A DNA stretch of 64,000 bases from Photobacterium leiognathi (GCF_030685535.1 NZ_CP131601.1:1426001-1490000); one strand, 5' to 3'; positions 8,510 through 17,439 are shown, numbered from the stretch's first letter. Notes: generated by a model not told the origin, from the letters alone. A program made the numbers and translations.

Positions 8510-9163
8510 TTAGTGGTTCACGGCAGGAGAAGTATCCTGCGAATGTGATGCTGTAATAGTTTGATGAGCTAAAGCACCTTCTTGGTATGAAAAATCAATG
8601 TGCTTAATCGCGATAGGCGAGGTGGTATCAATAGTGAAATGCTGTAAAGCGTCACCTGTAATCAATGCATTATAGGGAATAGAAGCCACTAACGTATTTG
8701 CTTGCGTTGTTGGAGTCAGTACACCAGTCCATTGATTTAAATGAATATTCAAAGGTGTTGATAGTGGTGTCGAGAGGCTTACTGTTAAATGAATATTTTT
8801 TTGTTCAGCCTTTGGCACTGTAAAGTAAAGGCCGCCAGTGCTGTTTAATAGACGTGCATTATTATCAGCGTCTTCTTCCCAACCAGCACGAGATAAGTAA
8901 GGCACTTTAGTTGTCATATCGAGTGACGATGGAATGGTAAGCGCTAGTTTAGGCTGTTTTGGTTGCCAGAAAAGTGTCTGATTTTTAATGTAGTAAGCTT
9001 TGTAGGCAATACTGACATTAGGTGTTACTGCTTTATATAGTACCCATAGGTAATAGCACGATAGAATCGCTATTAAAGCAATAAGTGTAATGCGCAGCGT
9101 CTTCGAAGAACTCGCCTGATTACTGTCTGCTTTGATGGCATCATTAGCGATGTCAGTGTTCAT
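8510..9163 (-). CDS. Membrane-anchored periplasmic protein of unknown function, first gene of the glycosylation operon
   Basis: Protein of 217 residues: a polar N-terminus, one membrane helix (roughly residues 24-46, LRITLIALIAILSCYYLWVL) and an outward-facing domain rich in Thr, Ser and Leu with beta character. There is no recognised motif. It sits ten bases upstream of the GT2 gene, and its start has AAGGT seven bases ahead. Context suggests an accessory of the lipid-linked sugar pathway, perhaps an acceptor or a docking protein. That is inference; I do not recognise the family. Confidence 0.7.
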   Translation of the reverse strand: MNTDIANDAIKADSNQASSSKTLRITLIALIAILSCYYLWVLYKAVTPNVSIAYKAYYIKNQTLFWQPKQPKLALTIPSSLDMTTKVPYLSRAGWEEDADNNARLLNSTGGLYFTVPKAEQKNIHLTVSLSTPLSTPLNIHLNQWTGVLTPTTQANTLVASIPYNALITGDALQHFTIDTTSPIAIKHIDFSYQEGALAHQTITASHSQDTSPAVNH

Positions 9164-9477
9164 AGTATACCTTTATATGGTGATGGAACTATTCAGTATC
9201 TCATTGATATAGAATTATATTTTATATAATCATTCTTAATGAGGATACGATTTTAGTTGTTAATATGCTTATTTGACAATAATTTGTCATTACGAGATAG
9301 CATGAGAAAGATGAATCTGAGCTGTATGGGATTTCACCATTGACCAATTGCTTTCTTAGGTTTGATACCATTACTTTTAAGTATTAGCGTTATTACAGCT
9401 TTTGCTATAAAAAATAGCTTTTAAAATCAAATCGCTGTCGATAAACGCAGTGATTAAATACTCAGTTGAGGAACACT
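9164..9477. other. Intergenic region between divergent operon and ribE
   Basis: 314 AT-rich bases that must contain divergent promoters. I looked for an FMN riboswitch ahead of ribE and saw none of its conserved blocks. A weak GCTAT/ATAGC hairpin lies near 9410-9425. Confidence 0.5.
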
Positions 9478-10086
9478 ATGTTTACTGGGATCGTACAAGG
9501 CACCGCTGAAGTGGTTTCTATTGATAAGAAAGAAAATTTCCAAACTCACGTCATTCGTATGCCGAAGCATCTGTTGGCTAATGTTGAGCTAGGTGCATCA
9601 ATTGCACATAACGGCTGCTGCTTAACGGTGACTAATATTAATGATGATCTGCTGTCATTTGACTTGATGCAGGAAACACTCAACGTGACTAACCTTGGTT
9701 TATTAAAAGAAGGGGATGAAGTTAATGTTGAGCGAGCGGCAAAGTTCGGTGATGAAATCGGTGGTCACTCAATGTCTGGACACATTATGTGTACAGCGAT
9801 AGTTTCTGATGTTGTGACCTCAGAGAATAATCATCAAGTGTGGTTTAGCTTGCCCCAAGCACAAATGAAGTATGTGTTTACCAAAGGGTATATCGGCATT
9901 GACGGTATTAGCTTAACGATAGGTGATGTGGTGGAGAACCGTTTTAACGTTAATTTGATCCCTGAAACATTGCAGCGTACAAACCTTAAGAATCGAGCTG
10001 TTGGTGATGTGATTAATATTGAAATTGATCCGCAAACTCAAGCGATTGTCGATACAGTAGAGCGTGTTATTGCTGCAAGAGCATAA
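9478..10086 (+). CDS. ribE: Riboflavin synthase, alpha subunit
   Basis: Cytoplasmic enzyme that converts two 6,7-dimethyl-8-ribityllumazine molecules to riboflavin, the last step of riboflavin synthesis. The protein has 202 residues and starts with the invariant [12 protein letters not shown]. Two lumazine-binding repeats are visible: [10 protein letters not shown] with [21 protein letters not shown] in the first, and [12 protein letters not shown] with [13 protein letters not shown] in the second. The ATG at 9478 follows TTGAGGAAC and is chosen over an in-frame TTG at 9466. It is monocistronic, with a hairpin just after the stop. Confidence 0.97.
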   Translation: MFTGIVQGTAEVVSIDKKENFQTHVIRMPKHLLANVELGASIAHNGCCLTVTNINDDLLSFDLMQETLNVTNLGLLKEGDEVNVERAAKFGDEIGGHSMSGHIMCTAIVSDVVTSENNHQVWFSLPQAQMKYVFTKGYIGIDGISLTIGDVVENRFNVNLIPETLQRTNLKNRAVGDVINIEIDPQTQAIVDTVERVIAARA

Positions 10087-10091
10087 TGGTT

Positions 10092-10135
10092 AAAAAAATC
10101 CACTAGGTTACTTATCGCATTAGTCTAGTGGATTT
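10092..10135 (-). terminator. Convergent terminator between ribE and the CPXCG gene
   Basis: Perfect 11-base-pair stem AAATCCACTAG/CTAGTGGATTT, with a run of seven T on the minus strand. It serves the CPXCG gene and probably ribE as well. Confidence 0.75.
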
Positions 10136-10153
10136 ACGTTATACATATTCAGA

Positions 10154-10357
10154 TTAAAAAATTTGCTCATCATCGGCATCGATAAATAAGTTGATGGTTT
10201 TATGTAGCTCATCAACCTGCATGTTGACATGAATAGGGTTACAGCATGCTGGGCAATCATCATAAAACTCTTGGCTACCCGCACTTGCATCAAGCGATAT
10301 TTGGATCATGTGACCGCAATGGGGGCAACTTACGTTCTGTTCGGAATAATTTCTCAT
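10154..10357 (-). CDS. CPXCG-motif cysteine-rich zinc-ribbon protein
   Basis: Small protein of 67 residues. A CPHCG and a later CPACC, about 33 residues apart, form a likely zinc ribbon; this is the CPXCG family with an acidic C-terminus (DELHKTINLFIDADDE). Function is unknown; it is widespread in gammaproteobacteria. The ATG at 10357 follows AAGGAG by six bases and is preferred to the upstream GTG. Confidence 0.88.
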   Translation of the reverse strand: MRNYSEQNVSCPHCGHMIQISLDASAGSQEFYDDCPACCNPIHVNMQVDELHKTINLFIDADDEQIF

Positions 10358-10596
10358 TTTGTACTCCTTCACCTTTTCATCTTGTTAGATACTCAAGCTT
10401 CTCTTTGTTCTATACCTAGCATAGCAATAGATTGATAAATGTATTGATAGCTACGTCATGAGAATCATTTTTATTGAAAGATAAGAACTGCTATGAGTAC
10501 AACATGAGGGGAAACAAAAGGGAGCAAAATAAAAGAACAGTGCGATAAGTATGGCATAAGAGCAATTGCAGAACTTATGCCATAAGCGAGAGGGGA

Positions 10597-11466
10597 TTAT
10601 TCGTCGAGTAAACCTAACTTGGCAATGATGTATTCGGCTTGTCCCATATATTCACCACCAAATAAAATGCAGTGATTAAGAATATGATAAAGATTGTATA
10701 GTTCTTTTCGTTCTTGGTATTCCTCTGGAAGTGGATAGATAGCGTTATAACCATCGTAAAAACTGTCAGGAAAACCACCGAATAGTTCAGTCATTGCGAT
10801 ATCACATTCACGATCGCCCCAATACGTCGCAGGATCAAAAATAATGGGGCCAGATACAGTTAAAGCAGTATTACCATGCCATAAATCACCATGTAATAGA
10901 GATGGCTTTGGCTGGTGGTTAAGTAAACGTTTGATCACATTGCTGGTAATAATATCGATACTGCCAAAAACAATCCCTCGCTCTTCACATAACTGAAGCT
11001 GCCAAGCGATACGTTGTTCAGCAAAAAAACGACTCCAACGGCGATGCCAGCGGTTAGGTTGTGGCGTAAGTCCGACATAGTTATCAAAGTCAAAGCCATA
11101 TTCAGCTTGTTCACCCCATAAATGGAGTTTTGCCAGTTGTTGACCTAAAAGATAACCCGCTTCGTCATCGATTTTTTTTATTGGTAGATAGTTTAAGGTG
11201 AGGAAAGATTTATCACGGCAAGTACCGACATGGATATATTGTGGCACTTGTACACAATTAGCTTCATTTAAGATGCGGAGGCTTTCCGTTTCAGTTTCAA
11301 AAACGACCAATTGCTCTTTGTCATTGAGCTTTAGAAAGAACCGTTGTTCACCGTCACTGACGCAATAGCAATCGCTGACGTCACCGCCTTCAAGAGATTG
11401 CCTTTCAACAATTTTAAATGGTCGACCTAGTACATCTGACAGTTGGTGAGAAATGGCTTGCCACAT
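10597..11466 (-). CDS. yniA: YniA-like fructosamine/ketosamine kinase family protein
   Basis: Protein of 289 residues with a protein-kinase-like fold. It begins MWQAISHQLSDVLG, as in E. coli YniA. Motifs: the ATP-site Lys in RFFLKLNDKE, the catalytic loop LLHGDLWHGN and the metal site FDPATYWGDRECDIAMTEL. Relatives phosphorylate sugars attached to protein amines (glycation repair); the substrate of the bacterial branch is less certain. The start at 11466 is used because GGAGG lies six bases ahead, whereas the first ATG abuts the Shine-Dalgarno. Monocistronic. Confidence 0.92.
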   Translation of the reverse strand: MWQAISHQLSDVLGRPFKIVERQSLEGGDVSDCYCVSDGEQRFFLKLNDKEQLVVFETETESLRILNEANCVQVPQYIHVGTCRDKSFLTLNYLPIKKIDDEAGYLLGQQLAKLHLWGEQAEYGFDFDNYVGLTPQPNRWHRRWSRFFAEQRIAWQLQLCEERGIVFGSIDIITSNVIKRLLNHQPKPSLLHGDLWHGNTALTVSGPIIFDPATYWGDRECDIAMTELFGGFPDSFYDGYNAIYPLPEEYQERKELYNLYHILNHCILFGGEYMGQAEYIIAKLGLLDE

Positions 11467-11834
11467 AATCATCCTCCGCGCACTGAAACGTATGTATACA
11501 ACTTGTCTATCAACATCTTAGACCATTTATAGACTGAAGAAATGTGAACTCAGTGTGATTTGTAAACAATGACTGATAAAACAGTTAAATATGAAAGAAG
11601 AAAAAACAATAAAAACAAAGTATTAAAAATAAGTTATCTGTAAAAAAGACGTGATTAATTATTTAAAATAAAAGATGAAATCTATGTCATTGATAATGAA
11701 TGAGATGATTATAGATACGCACAAATAAAGATATATTACTCACTGCCATAAAATATAGTTACAAAACAAAATATACGAATTCATAAAAATAGGAGTAATC
11801 TGACGTAGGCGTTAATTTAAAAAGAGAAGTAAAA
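11467..11834. other. AT-rich intergenic region, nothing recognised
   Basis: About 370 bases between divergent yniA and yqfB. Very AT-rich with many A runs. Promoters for both genes must lie here, but no clear operator, riboswitch or small gene is visible. Confidence 0.5.
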
Positions 11835-12161
11835 ATGAACTCGCAAACTATTCCTACAGAAATGACATTCTTTGAACGTTTTGAAGCAGACATCTTATCA
11901 GGCAAAAAAACAATCACCATTCGTGATGAAGCAGAAAGTTACTATGTACCTGGCACACAAGTAAAAGTATCAACTTTTGAAGATGGCCGTGAGTTCTGCA
12001 TATTGGCAATTGATAGTGTCGAGCCGATTTTATTTTCAGAACTAAATGACTTCCATGCGCAACAAGAAAATATGACGTTAGAGCAACTCAAAGCGGTGAT
12101 TCAAGAAATATATCCAGGTATCGAAAAACTGTACGTAGTGAGTTACACATTAGTTGAGTAA
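11835..12161 (+). CDS. yqfB: N4-acetylcytidine amidohydrolase, ASCH-domain protein YqfB
   Basis: Protein of 108 residues consisting of a single ASCH domain. It matches E. coli YqfB closely in MTFFERFEADILSGKKTITIRDE and HAQQENMTLEQLKAVIQEIYPG. The E. coli enzyme hydrolyses N4-acetylcytidine to cytidine and acetate. The catalytic Lys (in GKKTITIRD), Thr and Glu region is intact. The start has AGAAGT ahead of the ATG. Confidence 0.92.
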   Translation: MNSQTIPTEMTFFERFEADILSGKKTITIRDEAESYYVPGTQVKVSTFEDGREFCILAIDSVEPILFSELNDFHAQQENMTLEQLKAVIQEIYPGIEKLYVVSYTLVE

Positions 12162-12189
12162 ATAATTGAAATTTATTTAAGGGGATTCT

Positions 12190-12219
12190 TTGCAATCCAT
12201 GAATTGCGTTTGCTATAGT
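12190..12219 (+). promoter_or_regulatory. Candidate promoter of the thrS operon
   Basis: TTGCAA (12190-12195) and TATAGT (12214-12219) with an 18-base spacer, leaving a leader of about 130 bases before thrS. In E. coli such a leader holds the ThrRS operator; a similar fold was not worked out here. Confidence 0.4.
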
Positions 12220-12360
12220 AGCGCGTCGTTTTTATTTCAGTATGTCGCTCTGTATTGCAGCATCGAAATTTAAACGCTTTTTATTCGTCAAAGCTTCCAA
12301 GCTTTATAAATTCAACATGTGCTACTTGGTGTGTGGCACCACTGTTAAAGGACATTATTC

Positions 12361-14292
12361 ATGCCTGTAATTACTCTTCCTGACGGTAGTCAACGTCAAT
12401 TCGATGCGCCTGTATCAACTATGGACGTGGCACTTTCAATCGGTCCTGGTCTTGCAAAAGCAACGATCGCAGGGCGTGTTGATGGTGTACGCGTAGATGC
12501 ATGTGATCTAATTGAAAATGACGCAAGCCTTGAAATCATCACTGCTAAAGATGAAGAAGATGGTTTAGAGATCGTACGTCACTCATGTGCTCACCTATTA
12601 GGCTACGCAATTAAGCAGCTTTACCCAGAAGCGAAAATGGCTATTGGTCCTACAATCGATAACGGTTTCTACTACGACATCGATCTAGAGCAATCACTAA
12701 CTCAAGAAGATCTTGAAGTGATTGAAAAGCGCATGCTTGAGCTTGCTAAAACCAAATATCAGGTTGTTAAGAAAAAAGTAAGCTGGCAAGAAGCGCGTGA
12801 TGCTTTTGAAGCTCGCGGCGAAACTTACAAAATTGAAATTCTTGATGAGAACGTAGCACGTGATGACCGTCCAGGTCTTTACCACCACGAAGAATACATT
12901 GATATGTGTCGTGGTCCACACGTTCCTCACATGGGCTTCTGTCAAAACTTCAAACTATTAAGCGTTGCTGGTGCATACTGGCGTGGTAATAGTGACAACA
13001 AGATGCTGCAACGTATCTACGGTACTGCATTCCACGATAAGAAAGCATTAAAAGCTCATCTAACTCGTTTAGAAGAAGCGGCTAAGCGTGACCACCGTAA
13101 GATTGGTAAGCAACTTGATCTGTTCCATATGCAGCAAGAAGCACCGGGTATGGTGTTCTGGCACCACAATGGTTGGACTATCTTCCGTGAGCTAGAAGTA
13201 TTCGTACGTGAAAAACTAAACGAGTACGATTACCAAGAAGTGAAAGGTCCACTAATGATGGACCGCGTTCTTTGGGAACGTTCTGGTCACTGGGACAAGT
13301 ACGCAGATGCAATGTTCACAACAAGTTCTGAGAACCGTGAATACGCAATCAAGCCAATGAACTGTCCAGGTCACGTACAGATCTTCAACCAAGGTCTAAA
13401 ATCTTACCGTGATCTACCATTACGTATGGCTGAGTTTGGTTCATGTCACCGTAACGAGCCATCAGGTTCTCTACACGGTATCATGCGCGTACGTGGCTTT
13501 ACTCAAGATGATGCGCACATTTTCTGTACAGAAGCTCAAGTACAACAAGAAGTTACATCTTGCATCGAAATGGTGTATGATACTTACAAGACATTCGGTT
13601 TTGACAACATTGTAGTTAAATTATCTACTCGTCCAGAAAAACGTGTAGGTTCTGATGCAATGTGGGATAAGGCTGAATCTGACCTAGTTACTGCACTTGA
13701 ATCAATGAACATTCCGTTTGAGATTCAAGAAGGCGAGGGTGCATTCTACGGTCCTAAGATCGAGTTCACTCTTCACGACTGTTTAGATCGTGCATGGCAA
13801 TGTGGTACCGTTCAGCTAGACTTTGCTTTACCAGAGCGCTTAGGCGCAACTTACGTAGGCGAAGATAACGAACGTCATACTCCGGTTATGATTCACCGTG
13901 CAATTCTTGGCTCACTAGAGCGTTTCATCGGTATTCTGATTGAAGATTATGCAGGCTTCTTCCCAACATGGTTGGCGCCTCAGCAGGCTGTAGTGATGAA
14001 TATTACTGACGCTCAGTCTGAATATGTACAAGAAATTGTAGAAAAACTGAAAAAATGCGGAATTAGAGTCAATGCGGACTTGAGAAATGAGAAGATTGGC
14101 TTTAAAATCCGCGAACATACTTTGAAGCGAGTACCATTTATGCTTGTTTGTGGCGACAAAGAAGTCGAAGCAGGCGTTGTAGCAGTTCGTACTCGCAAGG
14201 GTAAAGATTTGGGTAAATTTAAGATTGATGAACTTGTTGCATTTATGCAGGAAGAAATTAGCAGTCGTAAGCTCAATATTGTGGAGGAATAA
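12361..14292 (+). CDS. thrS: Threonine-tRNA ligase
   Basis: Class II aminoacyl-tRNA synthetase of 643 residues, nearly the E. coli length. Order: N-terminal TGS domain (1-60), editing domain with HSCAH near residue 73 and CRGPHVPH for clearing Ser-tRNA, catalytic core (about 245-535), anticodon-binding domain. Motif 2 reads [16 protein letters not shown], motif 3 [13 protein letters not shown], and the zinc-binding Cys is in MNCPGH. It leads the conserved cluster with infC, rpmI and rplT. Three bases separate its stop from the infC start. Confidence 0.98.
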   Translation: MPVITLPDGSQRQFDAPVSTMDVALSIGPGLAKATIAGRVDGVRVDACDLIENDASLEIITAKDEEDGLEIVRHSCAHLLGYAIKQLYPEAKMAIGPTIDNGFYYDIDLEQSLTQEDLEVIEKRMLELAKTKYQVVKKKVSWQEARDAFEARGETYKIEILDENVARDDRPGLYHHEEYIDMCRGPHVPHMGFCQNFKLLSVAGAYWRGNSDNKMLQRIYGTAFHDKKALKAHLTRLEEAAKRDHRKIGKQLDLFHMQQEAPGMVFWHHNGWTIFRELEVFVREKLNEYDYQEVKGPLMMDRVLWERSGHWDKYADAMFTTSSENREYAIKPMNCPGHVQIFNQGLKSYRDLPLRMAEFGSCHRNEPSGSLHGIMRVRGFTQDDAHIFCTEAQVQQEVTSCIEMVYDTYKTFGFDNIVVKLSTRPEKRVGSDAMWDKAESDLVTALESMNIPFEIQEGEGAFYGPKIEFTLHDCLDRAWQCGTVQLDFALPERLGATYVGEDNERHTPVMIHRAILGSLERFIGILIEDYAGFFPTWLAPQQAVVMNITDAQSEYVQEIVEKLKKCGIRVNADLRNEKIGFKIREHTLKRVPFMLVCGDKEVEAGVVAVRTRKGKDLGKFKIDELVAFMQEEISSRKLNIVEE

Positions 14293-14295
14293 GGT

Positions 14296-14847
14296 ATTAA
14301 AGGCGGAAAAAGAACCCAAGCACCAGTTAAGCAAAACGCGCATCGTCTAAATGAAGAAATTCGTGGCGTACGTGAAGTTCGCCTAACTGGCCTTGATGGC
14401 GAATCAGTTGGTATTGTTTCATTAGATGAAGCAATGGATGTTGCTCTTGAAGCTGGTGTGGATCTAGTTGAAATTAGCCCTAATGCCGAGCCACCAGTTT
14501 GTCGTGTGATGGACTATGGCAAGTACCTGTTCGAAAAGAGCAAGGCTGCTAAAGAGCAAAAGAAAAACCAGAAACAAATCCAGATCAAGGAAGTTAAATT
14601 CCGACCTGGTACAGACGAAGGCGACTATCAGGTAAAACTACGCAACCTGACTCGCTTTTTAGAAGAGGGCAACAAGGGTAAAGTAACGCTACGTTTCCGT
14701 GGTCGTGAAATGGCCCACCAAGGCATTGGTATTGAACTTCTAAATCGTATTAAGAGTGAGCTTGAAGAAATCGCGGTTTGTGAAAGCTTCCCTAATCGAG
14801 TAGAAGGACGTCAAATGACCATGATGCTTGCCCCAAAGAAGAAGTAA
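14296..14847 (+). CDS. infC: Translation initiation factor IF-3, AUU start
   Basis: IF-3 prevents premature 50S joining and checks the start codon on the 30S subunit. The protein has 183 residues. It starts at a rare ATT codon (14296) in the same frame as the first internal ATG at 14434; translation from ATT gives [12 protein letters not shown], the expected IF-3 N-terminus, with GGAGG and AAGG upstream in the end of thrS. The N-domain has [10 protein letters not shown] and [17 protein letters not shown], the linker is Lys-rich, and the C-domain has [10 protein letters not shown]. The AUU start is the known basis of IF-3 autoregulation: scarce IF-3 tolerates the poor codon. Confidence 0.97.
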   Translation: MKGGKRTQAPVKQNAHRLNEEIRGVREVRLTGLDGESVGIVSLDEAMDVALEAGVDLVEISPNAEPPVCRVMDYGKYLFEKSKAAKEQKKNQKQIQIKEVKFRPGTDEGDYQVKLRNLTRFLEEGNKGKVTLRFRGREMAHQGIGIELLNRIKSELEEIAVCESFPNRVEGRQMTMMLAPKKK

Positions 14848-14866
14848 TAAAGGCATTCAAGTAGCT

Positions 14867-14893
14867 AAAAGCGCTGCTTAGGCAGCGCTTTTT
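14867..14893 (+). terminator. Hairpin terminator between infC and rpmI
   Basis: Perfect 11-base-pair stem (AAAAGCGCTGC and complement) with a TTAG loop and a T run. It lies 19 bases after infC, so rpmI-rplT expression depends on read-through or on a promoter further on. Confidence 0.75.
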
Positions 14894-14946
14894 GTTCGCC
14901 CTATTACTGTGATTATTAACTATCAACAATGCGGAGTTATCATCTC

Positions 14947-15141
14947 ATGCCAAAGATGAAAACAAATCGTGGCGCAGCTAAGCGCTTCAAAAAAACAGCT
15001 GGTGGCTTTAAGTTTAAGCACGCTACTAAGCGTCACATCCTGACTAAACGTACTACTAAGAACAAACGTCAGCTTCGTCCAAATGCAATCCTTCCTAAGT
15101 GTGAAGTGGCTGCAGTTGCTCGTATGCTTCCGTTCGCTTAA
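14947..15141 (+). CDS. rpmI: Ribosomal protein bL35
   Basis: Basic protein of 64 residues, [20 protein letters not shown] at the start and [20 protein letters not shown] near the end, the full bL35 length. The ATG at 14947 has GGAG ten bases ahead. It is followed 44 bases on by rplT. In E. coli both are repressed by L20 binding near the rpmI start; the equivalent fold was not traced. Confidence 0.97.
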   Translation: MPKMKTNRGAAKRFKKTAGGFKFKHATKRHILTKRTTKNKRQLRPNAILPKCEVAAVARMLPFA

Positions 15142-15185
15142 TCGTTTTTAGTTTTATATTTAATTATTTTAGTTAGGAGTCTCCT

Positions 15186-15539
15186 ATGCCTCGCGTAAAA
15201 CGTGGTGTACAAGCACGTGCACGTCACAAGAAAGTTCTTAAACAAGCTAAAGGTTACTACGGTGCACGTTCACGTGTTTACCGCGTAGCTTTCCAAGCTG
15301 TTACTAAAGCTGGTCAATACGCTTACCGTGACCGTCGTCAGAAGAAACGTACTTTCCGTCAACTATGGATTGCACGTATCAACGCTGCTGCACGTCAAAA
15401 CGGTATGTCTTACAGCCGTTTAATCAACGGTCTGAAGAAAGCATCTATCGAAATCGATCGTAAGATCCTTGCAGATATCGCTGTATTCGACAAAGCTACT
15501 TTCACTGTTCTTGTGGAAAAGGCAAAAGCTGCACTGTAA
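15186..15539 (+). CDS. rplT: Ribosomal protein bL20
   Basis: Basic protein of 117 residues that is needed early in 50S assembly. It begins [19 protein letters not shown] and has the family helix [23 protein letters not shown] segment. Good Shine-Dalgarno (TTAGGAGT). Full length. It closes the thrS-rplT group, with a strong terminator after it. Confidence 0.98.
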   Translation: MPRVKRGVQARARHKKVLKQAKGYYGARSRVYRVAFQAVTKAGQYAYRDRRQKKRTFRQLWIARINAAARQNGMSYSRLINGLKKASIEIDRKILADIAVFDKATFTVLVEKAKAAL

Positions 15540-15562
15540 TTTCTCAGTTTAGTTTTTAAGTT

Positions 15563-15590
15563 AAAAGGAGAGCCTCGGCTCTCCTTTTTT
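15563..15590 (+). terminator. Terminator of the thrS-rplT operon
   Basis: Stem AAAAGGAGAGCC with its perfect complement, then six T residues, 24 bases after rplT. Confidence 0.88.
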
Positions 15591-15641
15591 CATATTTACG
15601 TATTTTCATTTCTTATAAATCTCTTCTTTTATATAAGCGTG

Positions 15642-16121
15642 TTACCTCGACACATTACCGTCGATGTTATAGCTCTCTAATGTCAGTAATAACTTTATCT
15701 CGAGTTGGTTAAGTTGGAGTAAGAGTTGTATATCAATGGCTTCTCTGTTTACTACTTGCCGTTTATAAGCCCTGAGCATGTTGGTAGTTTCTGCTACTAA
15801 TGCTTCAATTCTCTCAATAGATTTTGCATGTGTGGACATTGTGGTCTCTACATGTAATAACTGCTGCTTTTTCTTCCACTGTTGGCGTAATGTTTCTTGG
15901 AATATCTCTGCAGCCTTTTGTTGTGAAGAAGCAGAAGGGGATGGTATAGGAGGAGTATTGATATTAGTTATTAGTTGCTCATCAATATAGTGGATCTGTT
16001 GCTTAAGAGTACGAGATCTCTTAAGCAACAAATTATATCTATTACGCTTAGTTTCTATAAGTGTGTTTAAGCGTTGTCTACTTTCACATAGATGAAGTAT
16101 TGATTGATAGTCCATAAACAT
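15642..16121 (-). CDS. Coiled-coil protein of unknown function
   Basis: Protein of 159 residues, almost all helical, with heptad-like Leu/Ile spacing (LHLCESRQRLNTLIETKRN, then a second helical part) and a Pro/Ser-rich hinge near residue 60 (PPIPSPSASS). No signal or membrane segment. It lies nine bases downstream of the YiaA-like gene in the same reading frame. If the sequence TAGTCA on the plus strand at 16132 were TGGCCA, the two would be one protein of 176 residues with two membrane helices and a coiled-coil tail. Start is ATG at 16121 or 16115; neither has a good Shine-Dalgarno, which fits either coupling or a fusion. Confidence 0.6.
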   Translation of the reverse strand: MFMDYQSILHLCESRQRLNTLIETKRNRYNLLLKRSRTLKQQIHYIDEQLITNINTPPIPSPSASSQQKAAEIFQETLRQQWKKKQQLLHVETTMSTHAKSIERIEALVAETTNMLRAYKRQVVNREAIDIQLLLQLNQLEIKLLLTLESYNIDGNVSR

Positions 16122-16130
16122 ATCTATCAG

Positions 16131-16391
16131 TTAGTCATCAATGTCGTTAAGTAATTTGGCTGTTTTCGCTTCTTCAATTTTGTTGATTAAGCGATCTGAC
16201 TCCGCCTCATCCCGAACAGCTTTGCTTAATGTGATCGTGGCACTGACTAAAAATAAGCTACAGATACTGTAATAGCCTTTGATGATCAAATCACCTGGTA
16301 GCTTTACAATGCTAATGATCATTGCAATGGCTGCAATAGCGAAGGTTGCTTTAGCATAAGTTAACCAGTAGTTATTTTGTTTTTTCATCAT
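16131..16391 (-). CDS. YiaA/YiaB-like two-helix inner-membrane protein
   Basis: Protein of 86 residues with two membrane helices (about 12-27 and 40-55) and an acidic tail. The text KGYYSICSLFLVSATITLSKAVRDEAESD resembles the YiaAB two-helix domain, in which KGYY and K-x-VRD recur. Function unknown. The start has AGAGGAAATT upstream. See the next entry downstream for the possibility that the stop is an artefact; the ending LLNDID looks natural for the family, so I keep it as a complete gene. Confidence 0.65.
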   Translation of the reverse strand: MMKKQNNYWLTYAKATFAIAAIAMIISIVKLPGDLIIKGYYSICSLFLVSATITLSKAVRDEAESDRLINKIEEAKTAKLLNDIDD

Positions 16392-16481
16392 AATTTCCTC
16401 TCAAACAATAAAACAGTGTTCAATTATAATATTAGAGGATTTTGAAAAATGCAACAGTGTATTTTATTTTTATCTGGATAT

Positions 16482-16513
16482 AAAAAAACCAGCATCTAGA
16501 GGTGCTGGTTTTT
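16482..16513 (-). terminator. Terminator of the small membrane protein gene
   Basis: Perfect 11-base-pair stem AAAAACCAGCA with complement and a T run on the minus strand, 18 bases after the stop. Confidence 0.8.
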
Positions 16514-16531
16514 AAAGGATAGGAATAAACC

Positions 16532-16774
16532 TTATGCCATTACACGGCGTTGTTTACTTGCTCGTGTACGTGTCTTAACAAGAAATGCAAGGAATGGAAC
16601 AAGAAGAGCATTAAGACCGATGAAGAACACTAGGTTAATAATATTGAAACCAGATGCAGAGCTGATAGGCATTGCATGTGCTAGGCCGTAATTACCCAGT
16701 GCAAGTAGCGCAGTACAAAGGATCATTGCAAAAGTTGAAATTTTTAATAGAGCAGCGAATTCTTTATTTTTCAT
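16532..16774 (-). CDS. Small two-helix membrane protein, paralogue A
   Basis: Protein of 80 residues starting MKNKEFAALLKISTFAMIL, with two membrane helices and a basic tail (KTRTRASKQRR). It is clearly similar to the protein encoded just upstream at 16937: both have K-[ED]-F-x-x-LL-x-I-x-x-F-A-x-x-LC and GN-x-G-x-x-x-x-MPI. The start at 16774 follows TTAGGAAG by seven bases; an upstream in-frame ATG at 16804 lacks this. Function unknown. Confidence 0.65.
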   Translation of the reverse strand: MKNKEFAALLKISTFAMILCTALLALGNYGLAHAMPISSASGFNIINLVFFIGLNALLVPFLAFLVKTRTRASKQRRVMA

Positions 16775-16878
16775 CAGAGACTTCCTAACTTTGACTTTGA
16801 TCATAATTTACACTGAAAAATGTAATTTTAAAACAGCTTTGACAATTAATTTCACAATTATCAATGAAAGGAATAATT

Positions 16879-16909
16879 AAAGCGATAGAGTTATAGGCTA
16901 TCGCTTTTT
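16879..16909 (-). terminator. Hairpin after the second small membrane gene
   Basis: Stem AAAGCGATAG/CTATCGCTTT between the two paralogues. The T run is stronger on the plus strand than on the minus strand, so its efficiency here is uncertain. Confidence 0.5.
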
Positions 16910-16936
16910 ATCTGTGAGTAAGGAATATCAAAACGC

Positions 16937-17206
16937 TTAATGATGCTGTAAGTAAGAACGCGTTTTGGTTTTAGTGTGTTGGAAACTGATCCATAAACAG
17001 ATGAAAAAACCAACAAATAGACCGTTAAAAGCAAGGTAATAAAGGATATGAATGTAATCGACGTGCATCTGACTTGTTAGTGGGTTTTTCATCATGATCG
17101 GCATACTTGAAAACATGCCCATATTTCCCATGATGATCAGTGCGCCACAGAGTAGTAATGCGAATTTTAGAATAGATAGAAGTCCGGTAAAATCTTTTGT
17201 GTCCAT
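16937..17206 (-). CDS. Small two-helix membrane protein, paralogue B
   Basis: Protein of 89 residues, MDTKDFTGLLSILKFALLLC at the start, two hydrophobic helices joined by a Met-rich loop (MGMFSSMPIMMKN), and a basic C-terminus. The start at 17206 has GGAGG eight bases ahead. It is a paralogue of the 16532 gene, separated by a hairpin, indicating tandem duplication. Function unknown. Confidence 0.65.
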   Translation of the reverse strand: MDTKDFTGLLSILKFALLLCGALIIMGNMGMFSSMPIMMKNPLTSQMHVDYIHILYYLAFNGLFVGFFICLWISFQHTKTKTRSYLQHH

Positions 17207-17410
17207 GAGTAAAACCTCCAAAAATATGTAATAAAATTACTGCTAGGGGAGGTTTTTAGATAGATGAAAAAATGAGAAATAGGAATCCAGATCCAGCCTT
17301 CAATTCTTACTTAATTTGCGACCTAATTGATTGAAATCACCATTTTTTGCTGTGCAACTGATAAAGGCGTTTTTTTTTCGTCCAAACTTACGGTTTTATT
17401 GCGATTCAAT

Positions 17411-17439
17411 TTGGATTTAGACGCCGCTTTCTTTAGTAT
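17411..17439 (+). promoter_or_regulatory. Candidate promoter of pheST
   Basis: TTGGAT (17411-17416) and TAGTAT (17434-17439) with a 17-base spacer. No Phe-rich leader peptide or attenuator was seen between here and pheS. A small CCACC/GGTGG hairpin lies just before the Shine-Dalgarno. Confidence 0.35.

Noticed and set aside
9164..9477. FMN riboswitch ahead of ribE
   Set aside because: None of the conserved RFN blocks is present on the plus strand.
9628..9686. TGACTA hexamers in ribE as further hidden TGGCCA sites
   Set aside because: They encode Val-Thr-Asn and Thr-Val-Thr exactly where riboflavin synthases have Thr, so they are genuine. The same holds for TGACTA in pheS (Asp-Tyr) and TAGTCA in rlmC (Arg-Ser-His).
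13915..14343. Long minus-strand reading frame over the 3' part of thrS and the start of infC
   Set aside because: Antisense shadow of a conserved gene; its product has biased composition and no start signal.
16131..16391. Calling the YiaA-like gene a pseudogene
   Set aside because: Its C-terminal end looks natural for the family; the possible fusion is noted as a finding instead.
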